Part shown: positions 1-7,017 of the stretch, piece after piece
How the letters are laid out: each line of letters begins with the position of its first letter
Position numbering within the stretch: position 1 is the stretch's first letter
NCBI RefSeq assembly: GCF_000620765.1
Contig: NZ_KK211185.1
Span: forward strand, 1 to 44,832
Reading direction: 5' to 3'
Length of the DNA stretch: 44,832 bases
Source of the DNA: Desulfovermiculus halophilus DSM 18834
Lineage (GTDB): Bacteria; Desulfobacterota; Desulfovibrionia; Desulfovibrionales; Desulfothermaceae
The notes under the pieces: generated by a model
Databases searched by the model: none
What the model was told of the DNA's origin: nothing
The model's input: the letters and a program-made list of their open reading frames with translations, nothing else
Position numbers and translations under genes: made by a program

Positions 1-6
1 GAATGT

Positions 7-82
7 TCCCCGGTAGCTCAATCGGCAGAGCGGGTGGCTGTTAACCACTAGGTTGGCGGTTCAAGTCCGTCCCGGGGAGCCA
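7..82 (+). tRNA. tRNA-Asn (anticodon GTT)
   Basis: A full cloverleaf can be drawn. The acceptor strand TCCCCGG (7-13) pairs with CCGGGGA (72-78), the anticodon loop is CTGTTAA giving GTT, the T arm contains GGTTCAAGTCC, and CCA is encoded at 80-82. An intrinsic terminator follows directly (91-120). A degenerate second copy of the tRNA and its terminator lies about 370 bp downstream. Confidence 0.95.
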
Positions 83-90
83 ATATATAG

Positions 91-120
91 GCCCTGTCCA
101 GCTCTGGACGGGGCTTTCTT
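91..120 (+). terminator. Intrinsic terminator of tRNA-Asn
   Basis: GCCCTGTCC (91-99) pairs with GGACGGGGC (106-114), with one G-U pair, and is followed by a T-rich tract. The same hairpin is repeated almost exactly at 466-496 behind the tRNA-like copy. Confidence 0.85.
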
Positions 121-124
121 GTTT

Positions 125-373
125 ATGAGTTTTCAGGTTTATATCCTGCAAAGTGAATCGACGGGTCGATACTACTGTGGCCAGACCGCGAATCTTGAAA
201 AGCGGCTATCAGAACATAATGATCCTGAGGATGCCGGTTCACAGACAACTAAGCGCTTCAAAGGACCCTGGCATCTTGTCCATACTGTGGAGTGCGCAAC
301 CAGGTCGGAAGCAATGATTCTTGAGCGCAGAATCAAAAAACGGGGCATAGCCCGTTTCCTTCAGGGTTCGTAA
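125..373 (+). CDS. Small GIY-YIG domain protein
   Basis: An 82-residue protein of the UPF0213 type, consisting only of the GIY-YIG nuclease fold. The N-terminal strand reads FQVYILQS and is followed by GRYYCGQT, the family's second signature, with an Arg in EKRLSEHN and a Glu in the helix EAMILERRIKK. Start choice: the ATG at 125 gives the expected N-terminus, whereas an upstream in-frame start at 53 would lie inside the tRNA. No clear ribosome binding site is visible because the ATG sits just behind the tRNA terminator. The stop codon (371-373) overlaps the first base of the degenerate tRNA copy, so the gene is enclosed by two tRNA-Asn units. The cellular role of this family is not established; a DNA-repair or mobile-element role is an inference. 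Confidence 0.85.
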   Translation: MSFQVYILQSESTGRYYCGQTANLEKRLSEHNDPEDAGSQTTKRFKGPWHLVHTVECATRSEAMILERRIKKRGIARFLQGS

Positions 374-457
374 GCCCGGTAGCTCAATCGACAGGGCAGG
401 TGGCTGTTAATCACGCTGGAAGCGTGATTGGCGGTTCAAGTCCGTCCCGGGGAGCCA
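373..457 (+). pseudogene. tRNA-Asn-like degenerate copy
   Basis: It shares GGTAGCTCAATCG, GGTGGCTGTTAA and GGCGGTTCAAGTCCGTCCCG with the true tRNA-Asn, and ends in CCGGGGAGCCA. The first two acceptor positions (AG) no longer pair with the 3' strand. The region after the anticodon arm is expanded by the palindrome CACGCTGGAAGCGTG. It is probably non-functional as a tRNA-Asn. A long-variable-arm tRNA-like RNA is possible but less likely. Confidence 0.75.
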
Positions 458-465
458 AAATATAG

Positions 466-496
466 GCCCTGTCCAGCTTTGGACAGGGCTTTTTTT
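466..496 (+). terminator. Duplicated intrinsic terminator
   Basis: GCCCTGTCC (466-474) pairs perfectly with GGACAGGGC (481-489), followed by seven T. It is a copy of the terminator at 91-120, showing that tRNA and terminator were duplicated as one unit. Confidence 0.85.
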
Positions 497-686
497 ACCT
501 GTCGCAGTTCCCTATCTCATCATCCGGCAAAGCGCCTGCATTTTCCTTTCCTTTCTTGACACAATCCCTGCCCAAATCTACACTTCTGGCCTATAACCTT
601 CTGTCCGGTAAACGGACTGCAAGGGACAGGTTGGAGAAGGCAGCAAAGCGCACGTGCTGTGAACATAGTGGTAAGGAGGAGCATAA

Positions 687-2330
687 ATGGGAGTCCGTCT
701 GGTTCAGCCCACCCCGTCCGCGTATTCGTTTCCCCTCTTGATAAAAAATCTTATTCAGCCGGCTCAGATCTATTTTCCGGATCAGGAGATCGTGTTCCGC
801 GATCAGCATCGATATACCTACCGGGATTTTTTCACCCGGGTGCACAGACTGGCGAATATGCTGGAGTCCCAGGGCGTCAAGCAGGGGGATGTGGTCGCGG
901 TTATGGACTGGGACAGCCATCGCTACCTGGAGTGCTTTTTCGGGGTGCCCATGATGGGGGCTGTGCTGCACACGGTCAACATCCGCCTTTCCCCGGAGCA
1001 GCTCCTGTATACCATCAACCACGCCCAGGACGACGTCATCCTGGTCAATGCCGAGTTCCTGCCCCTCTTGGAGCCGATCAAGGATCAGCTGGAAACGGTG
1101 AAAAAGATCATTGTGATCAATGATCAGCCCGAGAGTCCGCAAACAGGCTTGAATCTGGCCGGCGATTACGATCAGCTGGTGGACCAGGCCCCTGCGGAAT
1201 ACGAGTTTCCGGATTTCGACGAAAACGCCATGGCCACGCTGTTCTACACCACTGGAACAACCGGCCTGCCCAAGGGGGTCAACTTCAGCCACCGTCAGCT
1301 GGTTCTGCATACCTACGGCATTTTGTCCGCCCTGGGGACCTTCCCGGGGTTCAAGGTGGATATCCAGGATGTGTACATGCCCTTGACCCCCATGTTTCAC
1401 GTTCATGCCTGGGGCATGCCCTATTTCGCCACCATGATGGGCCTTAGACAGGTCTATCCCGGGCGGTACGATCCGGAAATGATCCTCAAGCTCATCACCG
1501 GGGAAGGGGTAACCTTTTCCCATTGTGTGCCCACCATTCTGCATATGCTGGTTACCAGCGAGGCAATCAAATCTCTGGATCTGTCCAAATGGAAGGTGGT
1601 CATCGGGGGATCCGCCTTGCCCAAGGGGCTGTGCAAGGCGGCCCTGAAGCATGGCATCAACGTAACCACAGCCTATGGCATGTCCGAGACCTGTCCGGTG
1701 CTGACCGCGGCACTGCTCAAGCCGAACATGTGGGATCTCAGCGAGGAGGAGCAGGTGACCGTCCGCTGCCGAACCGGGCTGCCCATTCCCAACGTCCGGT
1801 TGGAAGTGGTGGATCCCATGGGGTTTCCCCAGCCGCACGACGGGAAGAGCACCGGAGAAGTGGTGGTCCGCAGCCCCTGGCTGACTCAAAGCTATCTCAA
1901 CGATCCGGAAAAGAGCGAGGCCCTGTGGCAGGACGGCTGGATGCACACCGGCGATGTGGGATACATAGATACTGAGGGCTATCTGCAGATAACCGACCGG
2001 GTCAAGGACGTGATCAAGACCGGAGGAGAGTGGATTTCCTCCCTGGAGCTGGAGGACATCATCAGCCAGCACGAGGCTGTCAGCGAGGCTGCGGTGATCG
2101 CAGTTCCGGACGAGAAGTGGGGGGAACGACCGGCGGCTATGGTGGTTCTCAGGCCGGAGTACCGGGACCAGATCGGCGAAGAGGATCTCAGGGCCTTTTA
2201 TCAATCCTTTGTGGACAAGGGCAGTCTGCCCAAGTACGGCGTTCCCGGCCGGATCGATATTGTGGATTCCATCCCCAAGACCAGCGTGGGCAAGATCAGC
2301 AAAAAGGACATCCGCAAGATGTACCAGTAA
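687..2330 (+). CDS. Fatty-acyl-CoA ligase (AMP-binding)
   Basis: A 547-residue acyl-CoA synthetase of the ANL superfamily, likely activating medium- or long-chain fatty acids with ATP and CoA in the cytoplasm. The ATP-binding loop FYTTGTTGLPKG lies near residue 186, the A5 motif TAYGMSET near 328, the HTGD motif near 420, DRVKDVIKTGGEWIS just after it, and the catalytic-lysine segment PKTSVGKISKKD at the C-terminus. The length is normal for the AlkK-like branch. The start at 687 is supported by AAGGAGGA at about 673-680. It stands alone, with its own terminator behind it. Substrate chain length cannot be read from the sequence. Confidence 0.93.
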   Translation: MGVRLVQPTPSAYSFPLLIKNLIQPAQIYFPDQEIVFRDQHRYTYRDFFTRVHRLANMLESQGVKQGDVVAVMDWDSHRYLECFFGVPMMGAVLHTVNIRLSPEQLLYTINHAQDDVILVNAEFLPLLEPIKDQLETVKKIIVINDQPESPQTGLNLAGDYDQLVDQAPAEYEFPDFDENAMATLFYTTGTTGLPKGVNFSHRQLVLHTYGILSALGTFPGFKVDIQDVYMPLTPMFHVHAWGMPYFATMMGLRQVYPGRYDPEMILKLITGEGVTFSHCVPTILHMLVTSEAIKSLDLSKWKVVIGGSALPKGLCKAALKHGINVTTAYGMSETCPVLTAALLKPNMWDLSEEEQVTVRCRTGLPIPNVRLEVVDPMGFPQPHDGKSTGEVVVRSPWLTQSYLNDPEKSEALWQDGWMHTGDVGYIDTEGYLQITDRVKDVIKTGGEWISSLELEDIISQHEAVSEAAVIAVPDEKWGERPAAMVVLRPEYRDQIGEEDLRAFYQSFVDKGSLPKYGVPGRIDIVDSIPKTSVGKISKKDIRKMYQ

Positions 2331-2367
2331 AAGACCGGGTCCCGTTCCGAACGGGACCCCGTCTTTT
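2331..2367 (+). terminator. Terminator of acyl-CoA ligase gene
   Basis: A long stem directly after the stop codon: AAGACCGGGTCCCGTT pairs with AACGGGACCCCGTCTT around the loop CCG, ending in TTTT. The symmetry means it could also work for the converging minus-strand operon. Confidence 0.8.
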
Positions 2368-2370
2368 ACC

Positions 2371-2725
2371 TCAAGGAGATTGTTTTGTTAACTGATCCAT
2401 GAGTTTTTTGATTTCGTCCTGCAGAGGCGGTAATTCATCCTGAATTACCGCCCACACGATGCCAAGATCCACTCCGAAGTATTCGTGGATGAGGGTTGTC
2501 CCGCATTCCAGCCATATATTTCCAAGGAATGGATGGGGCCTGAGAACGGAGATTCTCAGGGATACGTTTAGTAGCTTCACCTAAAACTTCCAAGCTGCGG
2601 ACTACTGCATTGATTGTTTTTCGATCTTGGGAGAAAGCATCGAATGTCATCCCTTCAGTAAATTCAAGCGATTCTTCGATCGAAGTCAGTATGTCCTGCA
2701 AATAGTCTCGATAATCTCGGATCAT
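2371..2725 (-). pseudogene. HepT-like toxin, frameshifted
   Basis: The N-terminal frame (from 2725) gives MIRDYRDYLQDILTSI...VVRSLEVLGEATKRIPE...IPWKYMAGMRDN, and a second frame gives LIHEYFGVDLGIVWAVIQDE to the stop at 2371. Together they make a HepT (DUF86) RNase/HEPN-type toxin. Reading CCC at 2493-2495 (complement strand) as CC joins the frames and recreates RDNLIHEY, the RX4HXY catalytic motif of the family. The start overlaps the antitoxin stop by ATGA, typical of a translationally coupled mntA-hepT pair. As sequenced, the N-terminal frame runs into an unrelated tail that carries Arg but not the His-x-Tyr, so the toxin should be inactive. A one-base sequencing error would have the same appearance. 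Confidence 0.85.
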
Positions 2726-3018
2726 ACCATTTCTGCTTCGTTGAGGATGTGCTGTCCAATATGGGGCTTAAGAGCTGCTTTGGTTACCAGCTCAACTCTC
2801 GCTTCAAGCAGCTCACCAAGACGTTCTTCGAGTTCCATGAATTTAAAAAATCCTGGAGTTCGGTTGAACTCGACCAGTATATCAACATCACTTTTTTGCC
2901 GGGCTTCTCCACGGACATAGGAGCCGAAGATCGCAATGGTCGCAACGCAGTAGTTTTGGGAGAGCTCATCCCAATGGTGGCGGATGATTCTCTGGATTTC
3001 AAGAAGGTCAAGAGGCAT
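2722..3018 (-). CDS. MntA-like minimal nucleotidyltransferase antitoxin
   Basis: A 98-residue protein with the minimal nucleotidyltransferase signature FGSYVRGEARQKSDVDILVE (residues 31-50): the GS pair, the basic RG segment and the two metal-binding Asp residues (44 and 46) are all present. In known HepT/MntA systems this protein AMPylates and neutralises HepT. Start choice: an ATG at 3018 preceded by AGGGAG fits the family's N-terminus. A longer frame begins at 3069 but would lie inside the phosphatase gene. The first 11 bases overlap the end of the upstream PP2C gene, and the end overlaps hepT by 4 bases. Confidence 0.88.
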   Translation of the reverse strand: MPLDLLEIQRIIRHHWDELSQNYCVATIAIFGSYVRGEARQKSDVDILVEFNRTPGFFKFMELEERLGELLEARVELVTKAALKPHIGQHILNEAEMV

Positions 3019-3787
3019 TGAGGCTTCTCCCTGACATTGTCCAAAAAGAGTGCCGCAGATCCACGACAAGAACGGTCAGATTGTCCGTACCTTGCCGGAT
3101 GTCCAGGACCTCGTGTCTGAGTCGTTCCACGGCCTCATCTGCGTCTGCGGCACCCTGGACTACTTCGGCCACGTCCTGGTTGCTCATAAAGTCGAACAGC
3201 CCGTCGCAGGCCGCGATCAGCCACTCATCCTCCGGGGTCCGGGCAACGGACTGCACAAACGGGCTGAAGGTCACACCCGCCTCATGAAACCCGGCATCGC
3301 CAAGAGACCGGGTCGGTTCAAGGCCGGAGAGGCCGTGCATGACATATCTTCCCTCGATGATTCCTCCCGCCTCAAGGATCCGGCGGCGCTCATCGGGATC
3401 GTCCACCCTGTGATCGCGGGTCAGCTGCCGTGGGGTTGTGTCTTGAATCAGCACAACCCGGGCGTCGCCCACATTGGCTGCCGCCAGCTCCTTGTCCTGA
3501 AGCAAAAAAGCGGCCGCGGTTGATCCGGAGGGTTCGGTCAGCAAGTCCTGCCCCAGGTGTTCCAGGGTGAAGACCAGGGCGTTCCCCCCGTCCTGTCCGG
3601 AATCCAGGGTCTGGTGGACCAGCTGCGGAAAACGGCCCGCGGCGTACGCAGCTGCCCGGGATCCGCGGTGTCCGTCGAAGACAGCGCCCAGCACCCAGCC
3701 GAAAGCACCGAAGTCCGGGAGCAGGACATGGGCGTCTTCCATGCTCCGCCGTCGTCCCTGCTCCGAAATGGAGGCTGTTCTGGACAT
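3008..3787 (-). CDS. PP2C-family protein serine/threonine phosphatase
   Basis: A 259-residue cytoplasmic metal-dependent phosphatase. The motifs appear in order: SMEDAH (15-20), FDGHRG with metal-binding Asp38 and Gly39, GSTAAAFLL, ANVGDARVVL, LTRDHR, GLEPTRSLGD, ACDGLFDFMSNQ and the final DNLTVLVV, so the catalytic core is complete. The start at 3787 follows AGGAGG at a spacing of 9; an upstream in-frame extension is derived from the adjacent foldback repeat and is unlikely to be translated. The gene overlaps the antitoxin gene by 11 bases, so transcription with mntA-hepT is likely. No partner kinase is visible. Confidence 0.92.
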   Translation of the reverse strand: MSRTASISEQGRRRSMEDAHVLLPDFGAFGWVLGAVFDGHRGSRAAAYAAGRFPQLVHQTLDSGQDGGNALVFTLEHLGQDLLTEPSGSTAAAFLLQDKELAAANVGDARVVLIQDTTPRQLTRDHRVDDPDERRRILEAGGIIEGRYVMHGLSGLEPTRSLGDAGFHEAGVTFSPFVQSVARTPEDEWLIAACDGLFDFMSNQDVAEVVQGAADADEAVERLRHEVLDIRQGTDNLTVLVVDLRHSFWTMSGRSLNAS

Positions 3788-3825
3788 GATCCATGCCTCC
3801 TGGGTGATACGTTCAAGCTTAGACC

Positions 3826-4107
3826 GGTTCTTCGACGTAGCCTGTGGATTTTTGGAGTTTGCCATCTCTTCTGTGTGCCCACTTTCGGCCCGGTATTTTC
3901 TAAGTCCCGCCAAAGGGGGATCCCTGCCCCCTCCAGGCACTCACATGATGGACATTGCTTTCAGATGGACTGAGCATATCATGCATGTGAGTGCCTGGTT
4001 TCCCCCTTTTGGCGGGACCAAGAAAATGTGCGGGCCTGCCGCTCACGGCACACAGAAGAGACGGCAAACTCTTATATATGCAATTCCACTTTCTGTGTCG
4101 AAGAGCC
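3826..4107. repeat. Foldback (MITE-like) element, complete copy A
   Basis: A 282-bp imperfect palindrome. The ends are GGTTCTTCGA and TCGAAGAGCC. Inside each arm, in opposite orientation, are GAGTTTGCCATCTCTTCTG, CCCGCCAAAGGGGG and CAGGCACTCACATG. GCTTAGACC occurs directly on both sides (3817-3825 and 4108-4116), as expected for a 9-bp target duplication. There is no coding capacity for a transposase. The element lies upstream of the PP2C gene and may affect its promoter. Confidence 0.85.
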
Positions 4108-4149
4108 GCTTAGACCGATATCTTGAAGATGACCCGCAATTGCACGATT

Positions 4150-4659
4150 TCAAACAGTCCAAACAGCTGCACTCATTCCATGGTCCCGCAGGGCTTGCTC
4201 CAGCTCCGGGACATAGTCCTCGGGCCAGAACTGGAAGATGCAGGTAAAGAGGATTGTGGCATACACCAGGCTGGCTACGGCCACATCCTGCTGGGACCAG
4301 TCCTCGTTCTCTACCGCGGATTGGGCCATGTGCAGAAAGTAGGACCACAGATGGGGCTCCAGGGCTTCCAGAAGGTCCACGATCCGATCCTCGTGTTCTC
4401 CCTGGGACCATCGCTCCCAGATCCGGTCCATGAATCCGGCGGGCAGGCTTCTGGCCGGTTGTCCGCAGCGCTTGCGAAAGGCCCGGACGCTTGCCGCGAC
4501 AACAAAGGTGAGCGCCGGCCGGGTCCGGCCCAAAAGCTCTTCCTTGTCTTTTAAAAAGGGAAATATCTCGGGAAGAAATCCGAGCTCTTCAGTCAGGTTC
4601 TGCGGCCCGAAGCTGTTCGGGTTTATCTCCGCCAGCACATTTTGATCGATAAAGGTCAT
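4150..4659 (-). CDS. Uncharacterised cytoplasmic protein
   Basis: I do not recognise the family. The protein has 169 residues, is acidic, and is predicted to be mostly helical with many Trp, Phe and Leu residues (for example LEPHLWSYFLHMAQSAVE and LVYATILFTCIFQFWPEDY). There is no signal peptide and no Cys cluster. The start at 4659 is supported by AGGAGA in the upstream gene and overlaps that gene's stop by ATGA, so it is translationally coupled to the thiamine-binding-like protein and is probably the last gene of a three-gene operon. A link to thiamine or metal homeostasis is only suggested by that neighbour. Confidence 0.75.
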   Translation of the reverse strand: MTFIDQNVLAEINPNSFGPQNLTEELGFLPEIFPFLKDKEELLGRTRPALTFVVAASVRAFRKRCGQPARSLPAGFMDRIWERWSQGEHEDRIVDLLEALEPHLWSYFLHMAQSAVENEDWSQQDVAVASLVYATILFTCIFQFWPEDYVPELEQALRDHGMSAAVWTV

Positions 4660-4952
4660 GTCAGCTTCTCCTGCACAGATGCGATCTTGCTTTGCAGCCG
4701 TCCGGTCCTGTCCTGGACATAATCCACTTTCAGGCTCATGGATATTCGGGAGCAGTCCTGGGCCAGGTCCTTAAAGCAGCTGGAAACAACCTGCATGACC
4801 TCATCCCATTCCCCTTCGATGCAGGTGCCCATGGGCCCGAAATCGTGGGACAGGCCGCTTTGCTGCACAATGCTGACCGCCCGGGCCACGTAGGGGCTCA
4901 GGCTTACTCCCTTGTCCAGGGGGAAAATGGACAGCTCGGCTATGACACTCAT
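4656..4952 (-). CDS. MTH1187/YqgV-type thiamine-binding-like protein
   Basis: A 98-residue protein of the DUF77 family. Members form small ferredoxin-like alpha/beta oligomers, and some bind thiamine or related ligands. Typical segments are SVIAELSIFPLDKG at the N-terminus, YVARAVSIVQQSGL and FGPMGTCIEGEWDEVMQVV in the middle, and RISMSLKVDYVQDR near the end. The start at 4952 follows AGGAGAACAT. It is the middle gene of a minus-strand operon, 16 bp after the TVP38-like membrane protein and overlapping the next gene by 4 bp. The physiological ligand is not known from sequence. Confidence 0.88.
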   Translation of the reverse strand: MSVIAELSIFPLDKGVSLSPYVARAVSIVQQSGLSHDFGPMGTCIEGEWDEVMQVVSSCFKDLAQDCSRISMSLKVDYVQDRTGRLQSKIASVQEKLT

Positions 4953-4968
4953 ATGTTCTCCTGCCTGC

Positions 4969-5598
4969 TTACGTGTTTTTGACTCTTTTCCTGTACCAGT
5001 GCATGCCCATGGAGCCGAGGATCAGCAGGATCAGCACCGCAGTGAAAAGTCCCCAGCGCTGCTGAGAGGCCGCGCCGCCCAGAACCACCACCGGCATGGC
5101 CAGGGCTCCCTGCACCACCCAGGACAGACCAATATATGACAGGAAAGGCAGGCCGGTCAAAGCCAGGATGTAGTTCTTCATTACATATGGGGGACCCGGG
5201 AGTATGAGGAAAAGAAACATGAGCTTTCCCGGCCTGGCGGTCAGGAAGCCTGGCGGATTGTGTCCCCTGCTGTGCATGATCATTAGGATCATGCTGCGGA
5301 AAAACGTCTTGCTGATCAGGTAGCACATTACCAGATGCACGGGCATGATCAGCAGGCTGATCCCCAGGCCCCATGCTGTACCGAACTTGATCCCGGAGAG
5401 GACAAGAAAGGGGCTCATGGGAAAACCGAAAACCGGAAGAAAAACCATGAGCAGAATATACAGACCGGGGTGGATGTCGTGGCGCAAAAAAGCGTACAGG
5501 GCTTCTATGGGCGCCTGGCCTTGCTGCAATAGAATGAAAGCGGCAATCAGGGCCGAGATTGCGGTCAGGATGAGCACGAATTTTTTGCCGGAGGTCAT
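4969..5598 (-). CDS. TVP38/TMEM64 (VTT, DedA-like) inner-membrane protein
   Basis: A 209-residue membrane protein with about five or six hydrophobic segments. The N-terminus KKFVLILTAISALIAAFIL is the first helix. The VTT-domain re-entrant motifs follow: FPMSPFLVLSGIKFGTAWG in the first half and LPGPPYVMKNYILALTG in the second. The C-terminus is basic (YRKRVKNT), in line with a cytoplasmic end. Relatives are thought to move lipids across membranes. The start at 5598 was chosen because the longer frame (to 5760) reads back into a foldback repeat; CCGGAG lies upstream. It is the first gene of the operon with the two genes above. Confidence 0.85.
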   Translation of the reverse strand: MTSGKKFVLILTAISALIAAFILLQQGQAPIEALYAFLRHDIHPGLYILLMVFLPVFGFPMSPFLVLSGIKFGTAWGLGISLLIMPVHLVMCYLISKTFFRSMILMIMHSRGHNPPGFLTARPGKLMFLFLILPGPPYVMKNYILALTGLPFLSYIGLSWVVQGALAMPVVVLGGAASQQRWGLFTAVLILLILGSMGMHWYRKRVKNT

Positions 5599-5639
5599 TG
5601 TATGCGCTCCGGTTGAAGGTTGCAGATGCATCATCAGTA

Positions 5640-5820
5640 TTCGTTCCGGGTGCCTTGCCCAGCGAGGCGCTGAAGGCTTATTCCCGGGTGTTTGATCATT
5701 TTGGGTTCCTTGACGTAGCCAGTGGGTTTTTGGAGTTTGCCATCTCTTTTGTGAGCCCACTTTCGGCCCGGTATTTTCTAAGCCCCGCCAAAGGGGGATC
5801 CCTGCCCGTCCATGGAGGAC
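5640..5820. repeat. Foldback element, half copy B, with 5' extension block
   Basis: About 5693-5812 matches the left arm of the foldback element (GACGTAGCCAGTGGGTTTTT, TTTGCCATCTCTTTTGTGAG, CGCCAAAGGGGGATCCCTGCC) but lacks the right arm. The preceding bases (5658-5690, GCCTTGCCCAGCGAGGCGC) match the sequence before copy H at about 44656-44690, so the two copies share a larger block. Confidence 0.75.
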
Positions 5821-5913
5821 TTTGATGATATTTCAAATGTGGCCAATGCACAAATTGTTCACATTTCCCGGCACATCTGTATAGGACCAACCTGGGCGTC
5901 TTCTTTTATTTAT

Positions 5914-6010
5914 CGTTCCCACGCTCTGCGTGGGAACTCTACAGGACGCTCCAGCGTCCGCAAAAGACCGCAGAGCGGTCCAGACAGGCTCCCACGCAGA
6001 GCGTGGGAGC
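5914..6010. repeat. CGTTCCCACGCTCTGCGTGGGA repeat, copy 1
   Basis: A string of nested palindromes: TCCCACGCTCTGCGTGGGA, GGACGCTCCAGCGTCC, GACCGCAGAGCGGTC and GCTCCCACGCAGAGCGTGGG. Repeats of this general type are found dispersed in many bacterial genomes. It starts a block of about 320 bp (to about 6230) that recurs at 8066-8385. Confidence 0.85.
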
Positions 6011-6039
6011 AATATGGTGCCCGAGACCACCGGATCACG

Positions 6040-6150
6040 TCCCCCCTTGAGGGGGGAATCCAAGGGGGGTGCTTTTCTTTTGTCACAGCGGTCGTAAGCG
6101 ATCCGATAAGGCATACACCCCCCAATCCCCCCTCAAGGGGGGACGGGGAT
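6040..6150. repeat. CCCCCTTGAGGGGGG palindromic repeats
   Basis: CCCCCCTTGAGGGGGGAATC (6051-6070) and CAATCCCCCCTCAAGGGGGG (6123-6142) are inverted copies flanking about 50 bp. Related copies lie at 6361, 8194-8222, 8277-8298, 34012 and 34270. Confidence 0.8.
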
Positions 6151-6233
6151 GGAGATCAGCTGCGGTTTCAGAATCATAATACCGGGGGATCCGTGGACCC
6201 GGAGCTGTTTTTCAGCGGATTGTTCTATCTGAT

Positions 6234-6330
6234 CGTTCCCATGCTCTGCGTGGGAACTCTACAGGATGCTCCAGCGTCCGCAAGAGACCGCAGAGCGGTC
6301 CAGACAGGCTCCCACGCAGAGCGTGGGAGC
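6234..6330. repeat. CGTTCCCACGCTCTGCGTGGGA repeat, copy 2
   Basis: The same nested-palindrome unit as at 5914-6010 with a few substitutions. It is followed by a partial CCCCCTTGAGGGGGG tract and a second G-rich direct repeat (GGGGGCAAGGGGGTGTTTC at about 6440). Confidence 0.85.
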
Positions 6331-6572
6331 GATAAAGTGCCCGAGACCAGCGGCTCACGTCCCCCTTGAGGGGGGCAAGGGGGGTGTTTCTTTTTCCCTT
6401 TCCCATCTTCTGTTTTCTGACTTCTGTCTTCTGAATCGAGGGGGCAAGGGGGTGTTTCTTCTTTTGCCCCAGCAACCGTAAGCGATCAGGTAAAGAGAAC
6501 TGACCCCCTGGCCGCAGTTTTACCCCCTGGGCCGGAAAGGTGGTCGTCATCAGGATGGGACGGAAAGGGCAT

Positions 6573-6611
6573 AAAAAAAGGGAGTGAGGGGAAAACCTCA
6601 CTCCCTTTTTA
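6573..6611 (-). terminator. Terminator of tRNA-Lys
   Basis: On the minus strand AAAAAGGGAGTGAGG pairs with CCTCACTCCCTTTTT, giving a strong hairpin followed by T residues immediately behind the tRNA. Confidence 0.85.
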
Positions 6612-6612
6612 A

Positions 6613-6685
6613 TGGGCCACCAAGGAATCGAACCTTGAACCTTCGGATTAAGAGTCCGCTGCTCTGCCAGTTGAGCTAGTGGCCC
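6613..6685 (-). tRNA. tRNA-Lys (anticodon CTT)
   Basis: A 73-base cloverleaf on the minus strand. The acceptor arms are GGGCCAC and GTGGCCC, the D arm is TAGCTCAACTGGCAGAGCA, the anticodon loop is GACTCTTAATC (CTT), and the T arm is GGTTCGATTCC. CCA is not encoded (the gene ends in A and then TT), unlike the tRNA-Asn and tRNA-Leu here. Confidence 0.95.
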
Positions 6686-6960
6686 CGAACAACGAGGACC
6701 TGAATATGTGAAATTTGATCTGCTGTCAAGGAAAAATCCAAGACCAATGTTGAAGAGCCAAATGAAAGAGATATCCCGATCAGACCCGGGTCAAGCCTGC
6801 AAATATACGATGATTTCAGTGCTTTTATTTCAAAATCCCTGCTTTGTGAGTGCTTATGGGTACAATCGAAATGAGTGAATCAGGATTAATCGTCTTCTGT
6901 TGGATTTATTGATGAAAATAAGAAGATACGCATTTTTTCACCACAATAATGTGGATAAAT

Positions 6961-6990
6961 TTGACAGTAATTATGTTCGTATGATATTTT
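6961..6990 (+). promoter_or_regulatory. Putative sigma-70-type promoter
   Basis: TTGACA at 6961-6966 is a perfect -35 box. TATTTT at 6985-6990, 18 bases further on, is an acceptable -10. It lies 28 bp before the HTH gene. The 270 bp before it (6690-6960) show no gene or repeat that I can identify. Confidence 0.55.
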
Positions 6991-7017
6991 TTAAGAAAAA
7001 CGATGAAGGAGATAATC

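Noticed and set aside
591-2204. A 537-codon open frame on the minus strand opposite the acyl-CoA ligase
   Set aside because: The plus-strand frame has every motif of an AMP-binding enzyme. The opposite frame is Gly/His/Leu-rich without domains, a usual effect of GC-rich codon use.
3787-3940. An N-terminal extension of the PP2C protein
   Set aside because: The 51 extra residues are translated foldback repeat, and the good ribosome site belongs to the start at 3787.
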